Shown here in pieces: positions 8,509-16,357 of a DNA stretch of 64,000 nucleotides. The position numbers were made by a program, and so were the translations under genes. Source of the stretch: CAJXSD01 sp964633145 (GTDB taxonomy: Bacteria > Pseudomonadota > Alphaproteobacteria > Rhodobacterales > Rhodobacteraceae); NCBI GenBank assembly GCA_964633145.1, contig CAZWFE010000008.1, positions 1 through 64,000 of the forward strand, given 5' to 3'. The first letter of the stretch is position 1, and each line of letters opens with the position of its first letter. Under the pieces are notes generated by a model that ran no database searches, was not told where the DNA came from, and was given only the letters and a program-made list of their open reading frames with translations.

Positions 8509-9174
8509 ATGAAACATGTGCTAATTCTTGGACATTCGGGTGGCATTGGCCGCGCATTGGCGCAGGCCTATGACACTGCGGGATTTGCCGTGACGGGGCT
8601 GTCACGGCAAAATGATGGGTTTGACATCACCGACCCCGCGGCGGTTGCCCATCATATGGGGCAATTAACCGGCCCGTTTGATCGAATTGTGATCGCAACG
8701 GGGGCCTTGGAAATTGATGGTTACGCCCCTGAAAAATCCGTTTCATCCGTGACTGCGCAGGGCATGGCCGACCAATTTGCGGTCAATGCCATCGGGCCCG
8801 CATTGGTGATGAAACATATCCGCCCGTTGATTCCGCGTGATCGCGCATGTGTCATTGCGGCCCTATCCGCGCGCGTGGGGTCCATTGGGGACAACCGTTT
8901 GGGCGGATGGGTGTCCTATCGCGCGGCCAAAGCGGCGTTGAACCAAATCATCCACACCAGCGCGATTGAGCTGGGGCGCATGCGCCCCATGTCGTGTTGT
9001 ATCGCGCTGCATCCTGGAACGGTGGCCACCGATTTCACCGCGAAATACGCCGGACGCCATCCAACCGTACCCGCCAACGAGGCAGCTGCGAATTTGATGC
9101 GCGTGATCGAATCGCGTGGCCCTGAACACAACGGCCAATTTTTTGATTGGCGCGGGGACACAGTCCAGTGGTAG
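8509..9174 (+). CDS. Short-chain dehydrogenase/reductase (C-factor-like)
   Basis: 221 residues with a Rossmann fold. The dinucleotide motif is visible as LGHSGGIGRAL near the N-terminus, and the catalytic Ser-Tyr-Lys triad as SARVGSIGDN followed by SYRAAK. Short SDRs of this sort are often annotated as C-factor or CsgA-like; the substrate is unknown. No clear Shine-Dalgarno sequence precedes the ATG. Its stop overlaps the GTG start of the photolyase gene by 7 bases, so the two are almost certainly co-transcribed, which may point to a role tied to light or pterin/flavin chemistry. That last point is inference. Confidence 0.85.
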   Translation: MKHVLILGHSGGIGRALAQAYDTAGFAVTGLSRQNDGFDITDPAAVAHHMGQLTGPFDRIVIATGALEIDGYAPEKSVSSVTAQGMADQFAVNAIGPALVMKHIRPLIPRDRACVIAALSARVGSIGDNRLGGWVSYRAAKAALNQIIHTSAIELGRMRPMSCCIALHPGTVATDFTAKYAGRHPTVPANEAAANLMRVIESRGPEHNGQFFDWRGDTVQW

Positions 9175-10697
9175 GCCGCATTATCGCGATCCTTGGCGAT
9201 CAATTGTCCCATGACATATCATCCCTGCAGGGTGCTGACCCTGACCGCGATGTCATCGTCATGGCCGAAGTGATGGGCGAGGCCACCTATGTCCCCCACC
9301 ACCCCAAGAAAATTATCCTGATCCTGTCTGCCATGCGTAAATTCGCGGCCCAGCTGCGCGATCAGGGGTGGCGGGTGTTATATACAGAATTGGACGACCC
9401 CGACAGCAGCCATACGCTGACGGGTGAAATCCTGCGGCGGGCGGCCGAAACGGGGTTCACCGATATCTGCGTCACCGAACCCACCGAATGGCGGGTGATT
9501 GATGCGTTGGCGGATCTGCCGCTGCGGGTTGATATGCGCCCCGACACGCGGTTCATCGCCTCGCATGCCGAGTTTGAAACATGGGCACAGGGGCGCAAAG
9601 CCCTGCGTATGGAATATTTCTATCGCGATATGCGGCGCAAAACGGGGCTGTTGATGCAGGGCGATACGCCCGAGGGCGGCCAATGGAATTTCGACCACGA
9701 CAACCGCAAAGCACCGCCAAAATCCGTGGCCTTTGCCGGTCCGCGCCAATTCACCACCGATACGGTCACGCAATCCGTGATCCAATTGGTTCAGGATCGA
9801 TTTGGCGATAACTTTGGCCGCGCAACACCGTTTTGGTTTGCCACCGACCGCACCCAAGCGTTAGAGGCGATGGATCATTTCATGCGCTATGCGCTGCCCA
9901 ATTTTGGCGATTACCAAGATGCCATGCTGAATGACAATGCATTTTTGTATCATTCGTTTTTGGCCCCCTATATCAACATTGGTCTGCTGTCCCCGCGCGA
10001 AGTTTGCGATGCCGCCCAAGCGGAATGGCAACGCGGTCATGCGCCCATCAACGCCGTCGAAGGGTTCATTCGCCAAATCATCGGGTGGCGCGAATATGTG
10101 CGCGGCATTTATTTCCTGAAAGGGCGCGACTACACCGCGTCAAATCATTTGGGCCACAGCCGCGATTTGCCTGCGATGTATTGGGGCGCGCCCACGCGGA
10201 TGAACTGCATGGCGAAATCCATCCAGCAAACGCGCGATGATGCCTATGCCCATCACATCCAACGTCTGATGGTGACCGGCAATTTCGCCCTGCTCGCAGG
10301 CATTGACCCGCACCAAGTGCATGAATGGTATTTATCAGTCTACACAGATGCATTCGAATGGGTCGAGGCACCAAACACCATCGGCATGTCCCAATTTGCC
10401 GATGGCGGTGTGATCGCGTCAAAACCCTATGTCAGCAGTGGTGCCTATATCAACCGGATGTCAGATTACTGTAAATCCTGTCATTATCGGGTCAAGGACC
10501 GCACCGGCGACCGCGCCTGCCCGTTTAATGCGCTGTATTGGGGGTTTCTGGATCGCCACCGCGATAAATTTGCAAACAACCCGCGCATGGCGCAGATGTA
10601 TCGCACCTTTGCCAAGATGTCAGATCAGGCCCAGCAAGACACGTTAGAGCAGGCCCAAAAAATCTGGGCCGTGCTGGATGCGGGCGACACGCTGTAA
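9168..10697 (+). CDS. FeS-type bacterial cryptochrome/photolyase (CryB/PhrB-like)
   Basis: 509 residues, family of 'deoxyribodipyrimidine photolyase-related' proteins (FeS-BCP/CryPro). Known members, such as Agrobacterium PhrB and Rhodobacter CryB, bind FAD, a lumazine antenna and a [4Fe-4S] cluster; PhrB repairs (6-4) lesions. The cluster ligands are visible: one Cys in RMNCMAKS (about residue 345) and three in DYCKSCHYRVKD and RACPFNALYW near residues 435-460. The helical FAD domain carries EGFIRQIIGWREYVRG. I place the start at GTG 9168, 7 bases inside the SDR gene, because homologues begin at the (V/L)-R-ILGDQL strand. The downstream convergent gene begins 10 bases after the stop. Confidence 0.92.
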   Translation: MVGRIIAILGDQLSHDISSLQGADPDRDVIVMAEVMGEATYVPHHPKKIILILSAMRKFAAQLRDQGWRVLYTELDDPDSSHTLTGEILRRAAETGFTDICVTEPTEWRVIDALADLPLRVDMRPDTRFIASHAEFETWAQGRKALRMEYFYRDMRRKTGLLMQGDTPEGGQWNFDHDNRKAPPKSVAFAGPRQFTTDTVTQSVIQLVQDRFGDNFGRATPFWFATDRTQALEAMDHFMRYALPNFGDYQDAMLNDNAFLYHSFLAPYINIGLLSPREVCDAAQAEWQRGHAPINAVEGFIRQIIGWREYVRGIYFLKGRDYTASNHLGHSRDLPAMYWGAPTRMNCMAKSIQQTRDDAYAHHIQRLMVTGNFALLAGIDPHQVHEWYLSVYTDAFEWVEAPNTIGMSQFADGGVIASKPYVSSGAYINRMSDYCKSCHYRVKDRTGDRACPFNALYWGFLDRHRDKFANNPRMAQMYRTFAKMSDQAQQDTLEQAQKIWAVLDAGDTL

Positions 10698-10707
10698 GGC
10701 GTCGAAT

Positions 10708-12198
10708 TTATTGTGAATTGGTGGCCGCATCATCCGCGGGCGCCGTCTGATCCGCAGGGGTTTCATCAACGGGCTCTGAATCCTCGGCAGGTGCTTCAAC
10801 AGGGGTTGGATCGACCAATGCGCCATTGACCCAATTGCCCTGCGCGGCTTCGCCTGTGGCGAACCGAATGGCACCTTGGCCTTGGCGTTTGCCGTTTATG
10901 AATGATCCCTCATATACATCGCCATTGGCATATGTTGCCACGCCTTGGCCAGTCATTTCGCCATTCATCCAATCGCCGGTATAGGTAAAGCCATCAGCCA
11001 ATGTGATGGTGCCAACGCCATGACGACGGCCATCTAGGTATTCACCCTCATAGACCATACCATCGGGAAAGGTTGCTTTCCCTTTCCCATGCCGATTGCC
11101 GTCTTTCCATTCACCAGAATACACATAACCATCCGCGTACCGCATGGTTCCAGTCCCGTGATTGCGTGCGTTTTTAAACCCGCCCTCGTATACGACCCCG
11201 TTGGAATATTTGGCGATACCGTTTCCTTCGATTACGCCAGCGACCCATTCACCTGCATATGACGAACCATCAGGATAGGTAATTTCCCCGCGCCCGTCGG
11301 ACAGACCGTTTACAAAATCACCAACATAGATCGATCCGTCAGGGTATGTCACTTCGCCCTTGCCTTGGATCTGACCTTTGATCCATTCACCGGCATATTT
11401 ATAGCCATCAATTCCAATGAACGTGCCTTGGCCTGCACGCTGATCGTCATAAAATTCGCCAGTGTATGTGTCACCATTTGCATAGGTCACTTTGCCCTGA
11501 CCATGGCGACGGCCGTCTAACAGATCACCTTCGTAGACGTCGCCGTTGGGCTGGATTAATTTGGCTGTTCCATTGATTTTGCCGTTTTTCCAAACACCGT
11601 CAAAAATCAATCCTTCTGGCATTTCCAATCGGCCACGCCCCTCGCGCGAACCGCGCAGGACATAGCCTGTATAGACCGTACCATCGGGATATGTGATTTT
11701 GGCGTTGCCTTCTTTGACGCCATTGATCCAATCGCCGTCATAGACGTATCCATCGGGGTTGACCAACACACCGCGACCATGATGCAACGCTTCGCGGAAT
11801 CCGCCTTCGTATCGGGCGCCATTTGCATAGATTGCAACACCTTGCCCAGTGATTTTGCCCGCCAGCCAGCTGCCTTCGTAGGTGCCGCCATCGGCATAGG
11901 TGATTTTGCCAAGCCCTTCGGGTTTGCCCTTGGCAAAGCTGCCCTCATAGACTGATCCATTTGCAAAACGCGCAACACCTTGGCCAACGATTTCACCATC
12001 AATCCAATCGCCGGTATATTCATACCCATTGGGCATCCGAAACGTACCTTGGCCATGTTGCAGACCATTGCGAAACGCCCCTTCATAGACGCCGCCATTG
12101 TCAAACTGCTTGGACCCCAAGGTGGTGCCCTGTGCAAACACAGCCCCAGGCAGCAGGGTGATAGCAATCACTGTCGAAAGGAGCATTCCTTTGATCAT
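10708..12198 (-). CDS. Exported MORN-repeat protein with 18 tandem repeats
   Basis: 496 residues. A signal peptide (Lys3, hydrophobic stretch 5-20, cleavage near VFA-QG at residues 22-23) is followed by 18 consecutive 23-residue MORN repeats (about residues 36-449). The repeat pattern is (V/T)Y-G-(W/F)--G---G-G---(Y)-(D/N)G, followed by one degenerate repeat. A 47-residue tail rich in Pro, Asp, Glu and Ala ends the protein. MORN repeats form an extended beta-hairpin array and act in protein or lipid binding; no enzymatic domain is visible. The ATG at 12198 is preceded by AGGAAA and gives a good signal peptide; the upstream extension to 12309 does not. The product is probably periplasmic or surface-associated with an unknown partner. 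It is convergent with the photolyase gene. Confidence 0.9.
   Translation of the reverse strand: MIKGMLLSTVIAITLLPGAVFAQGTTLGSKQFDNGGVYEGAFRNGLQHGQGTFRMPNGYEYTGDWIDGEIVGQGVARFANGSVYEGSFAKGKPEGLGKITYADGGTYEGSWLAGKITGQGVAIYANGARYEGGFREALHHGRGVLVNPDGYVYDGDWINGVKEGNAKITYPDGTVYTGYVLRGSREGRGRLEMPEGLIFDGVWKNGKINGTAKLIQPNGDVYEGDLLDGRRHGQGKVTYANGDTYTGEFYDDQRAGQGTFIGIDGYKYAGEWIKGQIQGKGEVTYPDGSIYVGDFVNGLSDGRGEITYPDGSSYAGEWVAGVIEGNGIAKYSNGVVYEGGFKNARNHGTGTMRYADGYVYSGEWKDGNRHGKGKATFPDGMVYEGEYLDGRRHGVGTITLADGFTYTGDWMNGEMTGQGVATYANGDVYEGSFINGKRQGQGAIRFATGEAAQGNWVNGALVDPTPVEAPAEDSEPVDETPADQTAPADDAATNSQ
10852..12093 (-). repeat. Tandem array of eighteen 69-bp units encoding MORN repeats
   Basis: The 18 protein repeats are all exactly 23 residues with no insertion, so the DNA is a regular 69-bp array. 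Units diverge in sequence (for example YANGDVYEGS is seen in more than one unit, others differ at many positions), so the array is old rather than freshly expanded. Confidence 0.85.
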
Positions 12199-12271
12199 AT
12201 CAATTCCATTTCCTACAGCATCCCGTTCCGTTGAACCTAGTCTTAGCGTCAAAACAACACTGATGCTAGCC

Positions 12272-12487
12272 TTACCAATGGGGTGGGCGTTGGTCCGCCA
12301 CATATTCACCGCCCTGCGCTTCGCGTTCGGCCTCGCGGGCCATTAACAGATCGACGCGCTTTTCCAGACGGGCGATTTTTGTTTGTTGCTGTGCCACAAT
12401 ATCGGACAGATCATCATTGACCCGTGTCAAATGCGCGATGGCGATTTCACTGGCCGTCAAACGGCGCTCAGTCTCAGATTCAGTCAT
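12272..12487 (-). CDS. slyX: SlyX family protein
   Basis: 71-residue acidic coiled-coil protein. The N-terminal TASEIAIAHLTRVNDDLSDIV and the following QQQTKIARLEKRVDLLM heptad pattern match SlyX, and the conserved C-terminal RPPHW ending is present. Its function is not established; SlyX is a small protein of many proteobacteria. The ATG at 12487 is used because it opens on the family N-terminus (MTESETERRL); the longer frame from 12538 has no similarity. It lies 73 bases upstream of the MORN gene on the same strand, so the two may share a transcript. It is divergent from the leuA leader. Confidence 0.85.
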   Translation of the reverse strand: MTESETERRLTASEIAIAHLTRVNDDLSDIVAQQQTKIARLEKRVDLLMAREAEREAQGGEYVADQRPPHW

Positions 12488-12661
12488 ACCACAACCTTTC
12501 GTTTCGCTCGTTATAAAGCGCAACGTTTGAATTACCACTGTTTAACGGTCTTTAATTAGGTATTTTAGCGAAAATTTACCAGCCAACTTTCGTAAGCAAA
12601 AGATGTATTTTTCTGCGTTTTGACGCTTTTCATTTGAAAATTTGCGAGTATAGTCGGCCCT
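12488..12661. other. Divergent intergenic region slyX / leuA leader
   Basis: AT-rich stretch with no coding sequence I can support. It must hold the promoters for slyX (minus) and for the leuA leader transcript (plus). The likely leuA promoter is listed separately. No transcription-factor site was recognised. Confidence 0.5.
12627..12654 (+). promoter_or_regulatory. Candidate leuA leader promoter
   Basis: TTTTCA (12627-12632) and TATAGT (12649-12654) with a 16-nt spacer resemble a housekeeping -35/-10 pair (4/6 and 5/6 matches) within an AT-rich region. Transcription would begin about base 12661, directly at the ATG of the leader peptide (12662). Confidence 0.5.
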
Positions 12662-12748
12662 ATGACTGGATTTACACCGATATCACAGCAATGCGCCGCA
12701 GCCCGCGGCAGCTTGGCATTGGGACTGTTACTACTAAGCAGCCTCTGA
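12662..12748 (+). CDS. leuL: Leucine-rich leader peptide of leuA
   Basis: 28-codon open frame from ATG 12662 to TGA 12746-12748. The last 12 codons encode SLALGLLLLSSL, seven Leu in all including a run of four. It lies 83 bases upstream of leuA on the same strand, as expected for an attenuation leader sensing leucyl-tRNA. No Shine-Dalgarno sequence precedes the ATG and the candidate -10 (12649-12654) places the transcript start at or one base from it, so translation may be leaderless. A precedent is the leaderless trpL of Sinorhizobium. The peptide is probably a by-product with no mature function. Confidence 0.82.
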   Translation: MTGFTPISQQCAAARGSLALGLLLLSSL

Positions 12749-12812
12749 GCGTGCCGTGACCCGGTGCGACCGCTCAGAGGGGACAGGCTTCGCACCAATC
12801 ACAGCTTAGTAG
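12731..12812 (+). promoter_or_regulatory. leuA attenuator-type RNA leader
   Basis: Three helices are visible. Helix A: CCTCTGAGCG (12742-12751) with CGCTCAGAGG (12771-12780), 10 bp perfect, its left arm covering the leader stop codon. Helix B: CTACTAAGC (12731-12739, the Leu codons) with GCTTAGTAG (12804-12812), 9 bp perfect, ending just before the leuA ribosome-binding site. Helix C: GGTGCGA (12763-12769, in the loop of A) with TCGCACC (12790-12796), 7 bp. Helices A and B are nested and compatible; C competes with A. No U-run follows any hairpin, so control may act on translation initiation or by Rho rather than by an intrinsic terminator. Confidence 0.7.
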
Positions 12813-12831
12813 ATCAAGAAAGAGACATCAC

Positions 12832-14400
12832 ATGACAACCACCAACACCAAAGACCGTGTCGTTATTTTTGACACGACCCTGCGCGATGGCGAACAATCC
12901 CCCGGCGCAACAATGACCCACGAAGAAAAATTGGAAATCGCCGAACTGCTGGACGATATGGGCGTCGACATTATCGAGGCCGGTTTTCCAATCGCATCCG
13001 AAGGTGATTTCCGCGCCGTCAGCGAAATCGCCAAGCGCAGCAAAAATTCGGTGATCTGCGGCCTGTCGCGCGCGAATTTTGGCGATATCGACCGGTGCTG
13101 GGACGCGGTGAAACATGCAGCCAAACCGCGTATTCACACATTTATTGGTACATCACCGCTGCACCGCGCGATACCCAATTTGACCCAAGACGAAATGGCC
13201 GAACGCATTCACGATACGGTCAGCCATGCGCGCAATCTGTGTGATAATGTGCAATGGTCGCCCATGGATGCCACACGCACCGAACATGATTACCTGTGCC
13301 GTGTTGTCGAAATCGCGATCAAAGCGGGTGCCACAACCATCAATATCCCCGATACCGTAGGATATACCGCGCCTGTCGAGTCCGCTGATCTGATCCGCAT
13401 GTTGATCGACAAGGTTCCCGGCGCCGATGACATCATCTTTGCCACCCATTGTCACAACGATTTGGGCATGGCCACTGCGAATTCATTGGCCGCCGTGGCC
13501 GGTGGAGCGCGTCAGATCGAATGTACGATCAACGGTCTGGGCGAACGCGCCGGCAACACCGCATTAGAAGAGGTCGTGATGGCGTTGAAAGTGCGCGGTG
13601 ATATCATGCCCTATTACACTGAAATCGACACGACCAAGATTATGAACATTTCGCGCAGGGTTTCGACCGTGTCCGGTTTCCCCGTGCAATTCAACAAAGC
13701 AATTGTTGGCAAAAACGCCTTTGCCCATGAAAGTGGCATCCACCAAGATGGCATGCTGAAAAATGCCGAAACCTTTGAAATTATGCGCCCCTCGGATGTG
13801 GGTTTGGCTGAAACCAATTTGGTGATGGGCAAACATTCCGGACGTGCTGCGCTGCGGTCCAAATTAGAGGATCTGGGATATAAACTGGCCGATAACCAGT
13901 TAAAGGACGTCTTTGTCCGGTTCAAGGAATTGGCTGACCGCAAAAAAGAGGTCTATGACGAAGACCTGATCGCATTGATGCGCGCTGGCGAAGATGCCGC
14001 CAAGGATCATTTGGTGCTGAAATCACTGCGCGTTGTTTGCGGAACAGACGGCCCACAATCGGCGGATATGACGCTGACCATTGGCGGGCAAGAGGTCAGC
14101 ACAACCGCCACCGGTGACGGCCCCGTTGACGCGACATTCAACGCAGTCAAGGAATTGTATGGCCACACAGCAAAATTGCAGCTGTATCAGGTGCATGCAG
14201 TCACCCAAGGCACCGATGCCCAAGCCACCGTAACCGTCCGCATGGAGGATGATGGAAACATCGCAACCGGCCAATCCGCAGACACAGATACCGTGGTTGC
14301 CAGCGCCAAGGCATATTTGAACGCGTTAAACCGTCTGTACGTCCGCCGCGCCCGCAGCGGCGAGGACAAGCGCGAAGTGAATTGGAAAGATCAAAGCTGA
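12832..14400 (+). CDS. leuA: 2-isopropylmalate synthase
   Basis: 522 residues, first committed enzyme of leucine biosynthesis (acetyl-CoA plus 2-oxoisovalerate). The N-terminal TIM barrel carries IFDTTLRDGEQSPGA, with metal and substrate residues, and the metal-binding HCHNDLGMA near residue 205. GLGERAGNTALEEV and HESGIHQDGML follow. The C-terminal third, after about residue 395, is the LeuA regulatory domain that binds leucine for feedback inhibition. The length and HESGIHQDG motif favour leuA over homocitrate or citramalate synthase. The ATG at 12832 is preceded by AAGAAAGAG. It sits behind the Leu-rich leader peptide, which itself supports the leucine assignment, and is followed by a strong terminator. 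Confidence 0.95.
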   Translation: MTTTNTKDRVVIFDTTLRDGEQSPGATMTHEEKLEIAELLDDMGVDIIEAGFPIASEGDFRAVSEIAKRSKNSVICGLSRANFGDIDRCWDAVKHAAKPRIHTFIGTSPLHRAIPNLTQDEMAERIHDTVSHARNLCDNVQWSPMDATRTEHDYLCRVVEIAIKAGATTINIPDTVGYTAPVESADLIRMLIDKVPGADDIIFATHCHNDLGMATANSLAAVAGGARQIECTINGLGERAGNTALEEVVMALKVRGDIMPYYTEIDTTKIMNISRRVSTVSGFPVQFNKAIVGKNAFAHESGIHQDGMLKNAETFEIMRPSDVGLAETNLVMGKHSGRAALRSKLEDLGYKLADNQLKDVFVRFKELADRKKEVYDEDLIALMRAGEDAAKDHLVLKSLRVVCGTDGPQSADMTLTIGGQEVSTTATGDGPVDATFNAVKELYGHTAKLQLYQVHAVTQGTDAQATVTVRMEDDGNIATGQSADTDTVVASAKAYLNALNRLYVRRARSGEDKREVNWKDQS

Positions 14401-14423
14401 TCCAAGTCTTGATCGCAAATAAG

Positions 14424-14447
14424 AAAGGGGCCGCTTGGCCCCTTTTT
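14424..14447. terminator. Terminator between leuA and the RNase G-like gene
   Basis: AAAGGGGCC (14424-14432), loop GCTT, GGCCCCTTT (14437-14445) followed by TT: a 9-bp stem with a T-run on the plus strand and an A-run before it. It is probably bidirectional, serving the convergent leuA (plus) and RNase (minus) genes. Confidence 0.85.
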
Positions 14448-14471
14448 CATATTACGTCATTTATTGGCCAT

Positions 14472-15482
14472 TTAGCCATTAAACCGCGGCCGCACACGGG
14501 CCCGCTGCAATTCGATTAACCCCATCTGGGTAAAGCCCACAAAATTAGTTTCCACAATATCGCGACGCAGGGCCGCTTTGATCGCGCTTTCCAATATTTT
14601 GCGGTCTTTTTTCGGAATTGGCGCGGGGTCAATGACAATTTGCCCGCCCAGCCCGCGCATCCGCAGTTGCCGGCCCAAATCGCGTGCCATGGCGATGTTC
14701 GCCTTTAACGCGGCGGCGGGGGATGTATCGGCACCGGTGTTTACATCAATCGTAATACAGGCGCGGGTGGGTTCGATGTAATAATGACCCTCGGCCATCG
14801 CAACGCGCGGTTCGGCCAAGGCTTCGATCTGGTCCAAAATATCATGGGTTTCGAAACAATCATCGTCTTGGACCACATCCGCCGGATCGGACCATTCGCG
14901 CCACGCGTAATCATATGGACCATCAGCTGACAGCAACAATTCTGGTGCGCCCTCTTGGTCGGCCAAAACTTGATCGGCCAGATCCAACATGGTCGTTGCA
15001 TCGTCCAAAATCGCAGCGTCATCGCCATCTGCACAGGATGATCGCATGATCATACCGTGGGCGATGTCGCCGATACCTTCGCGGATGATGCCAATGATTT
15101 CATCGCGGCGGTCATCATCTTTGATCGACCGTGATACGTTCAAACCAGGCGCATTGGGGGTGACAATGACATACCGGCTTTTGAATAAAATGCGGTCGGT
15201 GACAGGGGTCGCTTTGCCATCTTCGGCCATGCCTGTGACCTGAACCAACAGGGTTTGACCGGGGGACAACCCTTTGACTTGGCGCAAAAAACCGTTGCCA
15301 TCGGGGGTTTTGACGAAAACGCCACCCTGCCCCTTGATCGGGCGATCGACAACGGCGCGATAAATTGACCCGACACCGGGGGCGTCATGGTCAATGACGA
15401 AATCCTGCATCTTGCCATCTTCGATCAATGCGGCGGCTTCGCGGCCTTGGTATTGGCCCAATAATATCTGACGACCCTTCAT
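14472..15482 (-). CDS. Ribonuclease E/G family protein, short form
   Basis: 336 residues corresponding to the catalytic core of RNase G/E. An S1-like N-terminal region is followed by the DNase I-like sub-domain. The metal-binding aspartates appear as ITIDVNTG and as IVIDPAP near the C-terminus. It is shorter than E. coli RNase G (about 490) and RNase E, and the Zn-link cysteines and C-terminal domain are absent. It may therefore work as a reduced nuclease or have a special substrate, as similar short proteins do in other Rhodobacterales. Its start overlaps the maf stop by 4 bases. Third gene of the infA-maf-RNase operon; the yacG gene that often follows in relatives is not present here. Confidence 0.8.
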   Translation of the reverse strand: MKGRQILLGQYQGREAAALIEDGKMQDFVIDHDAPGVGSIYRAVVDRPIKGQGGVFVKTPDGNGFLRQVKGLSPGQTLLVQVTGMAEDGKATPVTDRILFKSRYVIVTPNAPGLNVSRSIKDDDRRDEIIGIIREGIGDIAHGMIMRSSCADGDDAAILDDATTMLDLADQVLADQEGAPELLLSADGPYDYAWREWSDPADVVQDDDCFETHDILDQIEALAEPRVAMAEGHYYIEPTRACITIDVNTGADTSPAAALKANIAMARDLGRQLRMRGLGGQIVIDPAPIPKKDRKILESAIKAALRRDIVETNFVGFTQMGLIELQRARVRPRFNG

Positions 15483-16057
15483 GACATATCCTTGAATAAT
15501 TCAAACCCTGCCGCACGTAGCAGCCCTGCGGTTTCAGCAACAGGCAAGCCCATAATCGCGCTGTATGATCCGCTGATCCATGGGATATAGGCCGCAAATG
15601 GCCCCTGAATCCCATAACCACCGGCTTTGCCCTGCCAATCATTGGTCGCCAGAACGGCTGTGATTTCCGCGTCCGACAGGGGTTTGACCTTGACTTGGCT
15701 GACGACATCACGCTGCCAAACCCGATCACCCGCGCGCACAGCAACCGCCGTAATCACGCGGTGGCGCCGACCCGACAGCAGGCGTAAAAACGCAGCCGCC
15801 TGATCCGCGTCATCAGGTTTGCCCATAATCCGACGACCAAGGGCCACGGTGGTATCGCCACACAGGCCCACTTCGCCGTCGTTCAAAGCCAAAGCATTGA
15901 TTTTGTCGCGCGTCACGCGATTACAATAATCACGGGGGGTTTCACCGCGCAGCGGTGTTTCGTCCACATCCGGCGGACGCACGTCATCAACACGCACGCC
16001 AAGTTGCGCCAACAATTCTTTGCGGCGGGGACTGCCTGATCCTAGAACCAGCTTCAC
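15479..16057 (-). CDS. maf: Maf family nucleoside triphosphate pyrophosphatase
   Basis: 192 residues. Hydrolyses non-canonical or modified NTPs and dTTP/UTP to monophosphates and pyrophosphate. Visible features are the N-terminal LGSGSPRRKELL phosphate-binding loop, DVDET, the LCGDTTVALG segment with the catalytic Asp region and the GRRHRVITAV strand. Its start shares one base with the infA stop and its stop overlaps the RNase gene by 4 bases, so the three are translationally coupled. The substrate subfamily (YhdE-like or YceF-like) cannot be settled by eye. Confidence 0.92.
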   Translation of the reverse strand: MKLVLGSGSPRRKELLAQLGVRVDDVRPPDVDETPLRGETPRDYCNRVTRDKINALALNDGEVGLCGDTTVALGRRIMGKPDDADQAAAFLRLLSGRRHRVITAVAVRAGDRVWQRDVVSQVKVKPLSDAEITAVLATNDWQGKAGGYGIQGPFAAYIPWISGSYSAIMGLPVAETAGLLRAAGFELFKDMS

Positions 16058-16275
16058 TATTTGAAACGATAGTTGATCCGACCTTTGGTCAGGTCATAAG
16101 GTGTCATTTCAACTTGCACTTTGTCGCCGGCCAGAACGCGGATGCGGTTCTTGCGCATTTTACCTGCCGTATGTGCGATGATCTCATGGCCGTTCTCAAG
16201 CTCGACCCGAAACGTCGCATTAGGCAGGAGTTCCTTTACGACACCGGGAAATTCGAGCAATTCTTCCTTGGCCAT
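16057..16275 (-). CDS. infA: Translation initiation factor IF-1
   Basis: 72 residues, the canonical length for this single S1/OB-fold protein that binds the ribosomal A site during initiation. The sequence begins MAKEELLEFPGVV and holds LPNATFRVELENGHEI and the GDKVQVEMTPYDLTKGRI segment. A strong ribosome-binding site (AGAAGGAGAAACC) precedes the ATG. First gene of the infA-maf-RNase G-like operon, as in other Rhodobacterales. Confidence 0.97.
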   Translation of the reverse strand: MAKEELLEFPGVVKELLPNATFRVELENGHEIIAHTAGKMRKNRIRVLAGDKVQVEMTPYDLTKGRINYRFK

Positions 16276-16357
16276 GGTTTCTCCTTCTCTAAAGACTGTC
16301 CCATCGGGGGGACTTCTAGGCCTATGTACCTAAATCGATAAAAATTCAAGTACCCAT

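Noticed and set aside
10852..12093. Regular 69-bp array read as a CRISPR-like or satellite repeat
   Set aside because: Units are diverged, continuous and in frame, encoding MORN repeats; there are no spacers.
12199..12309. Longer N-terminus for the MORN protein
   Set aside because: It would bury the signal peptide and approaches the slyX gene; the ATG at 12198 has a good ribosome-binding site.
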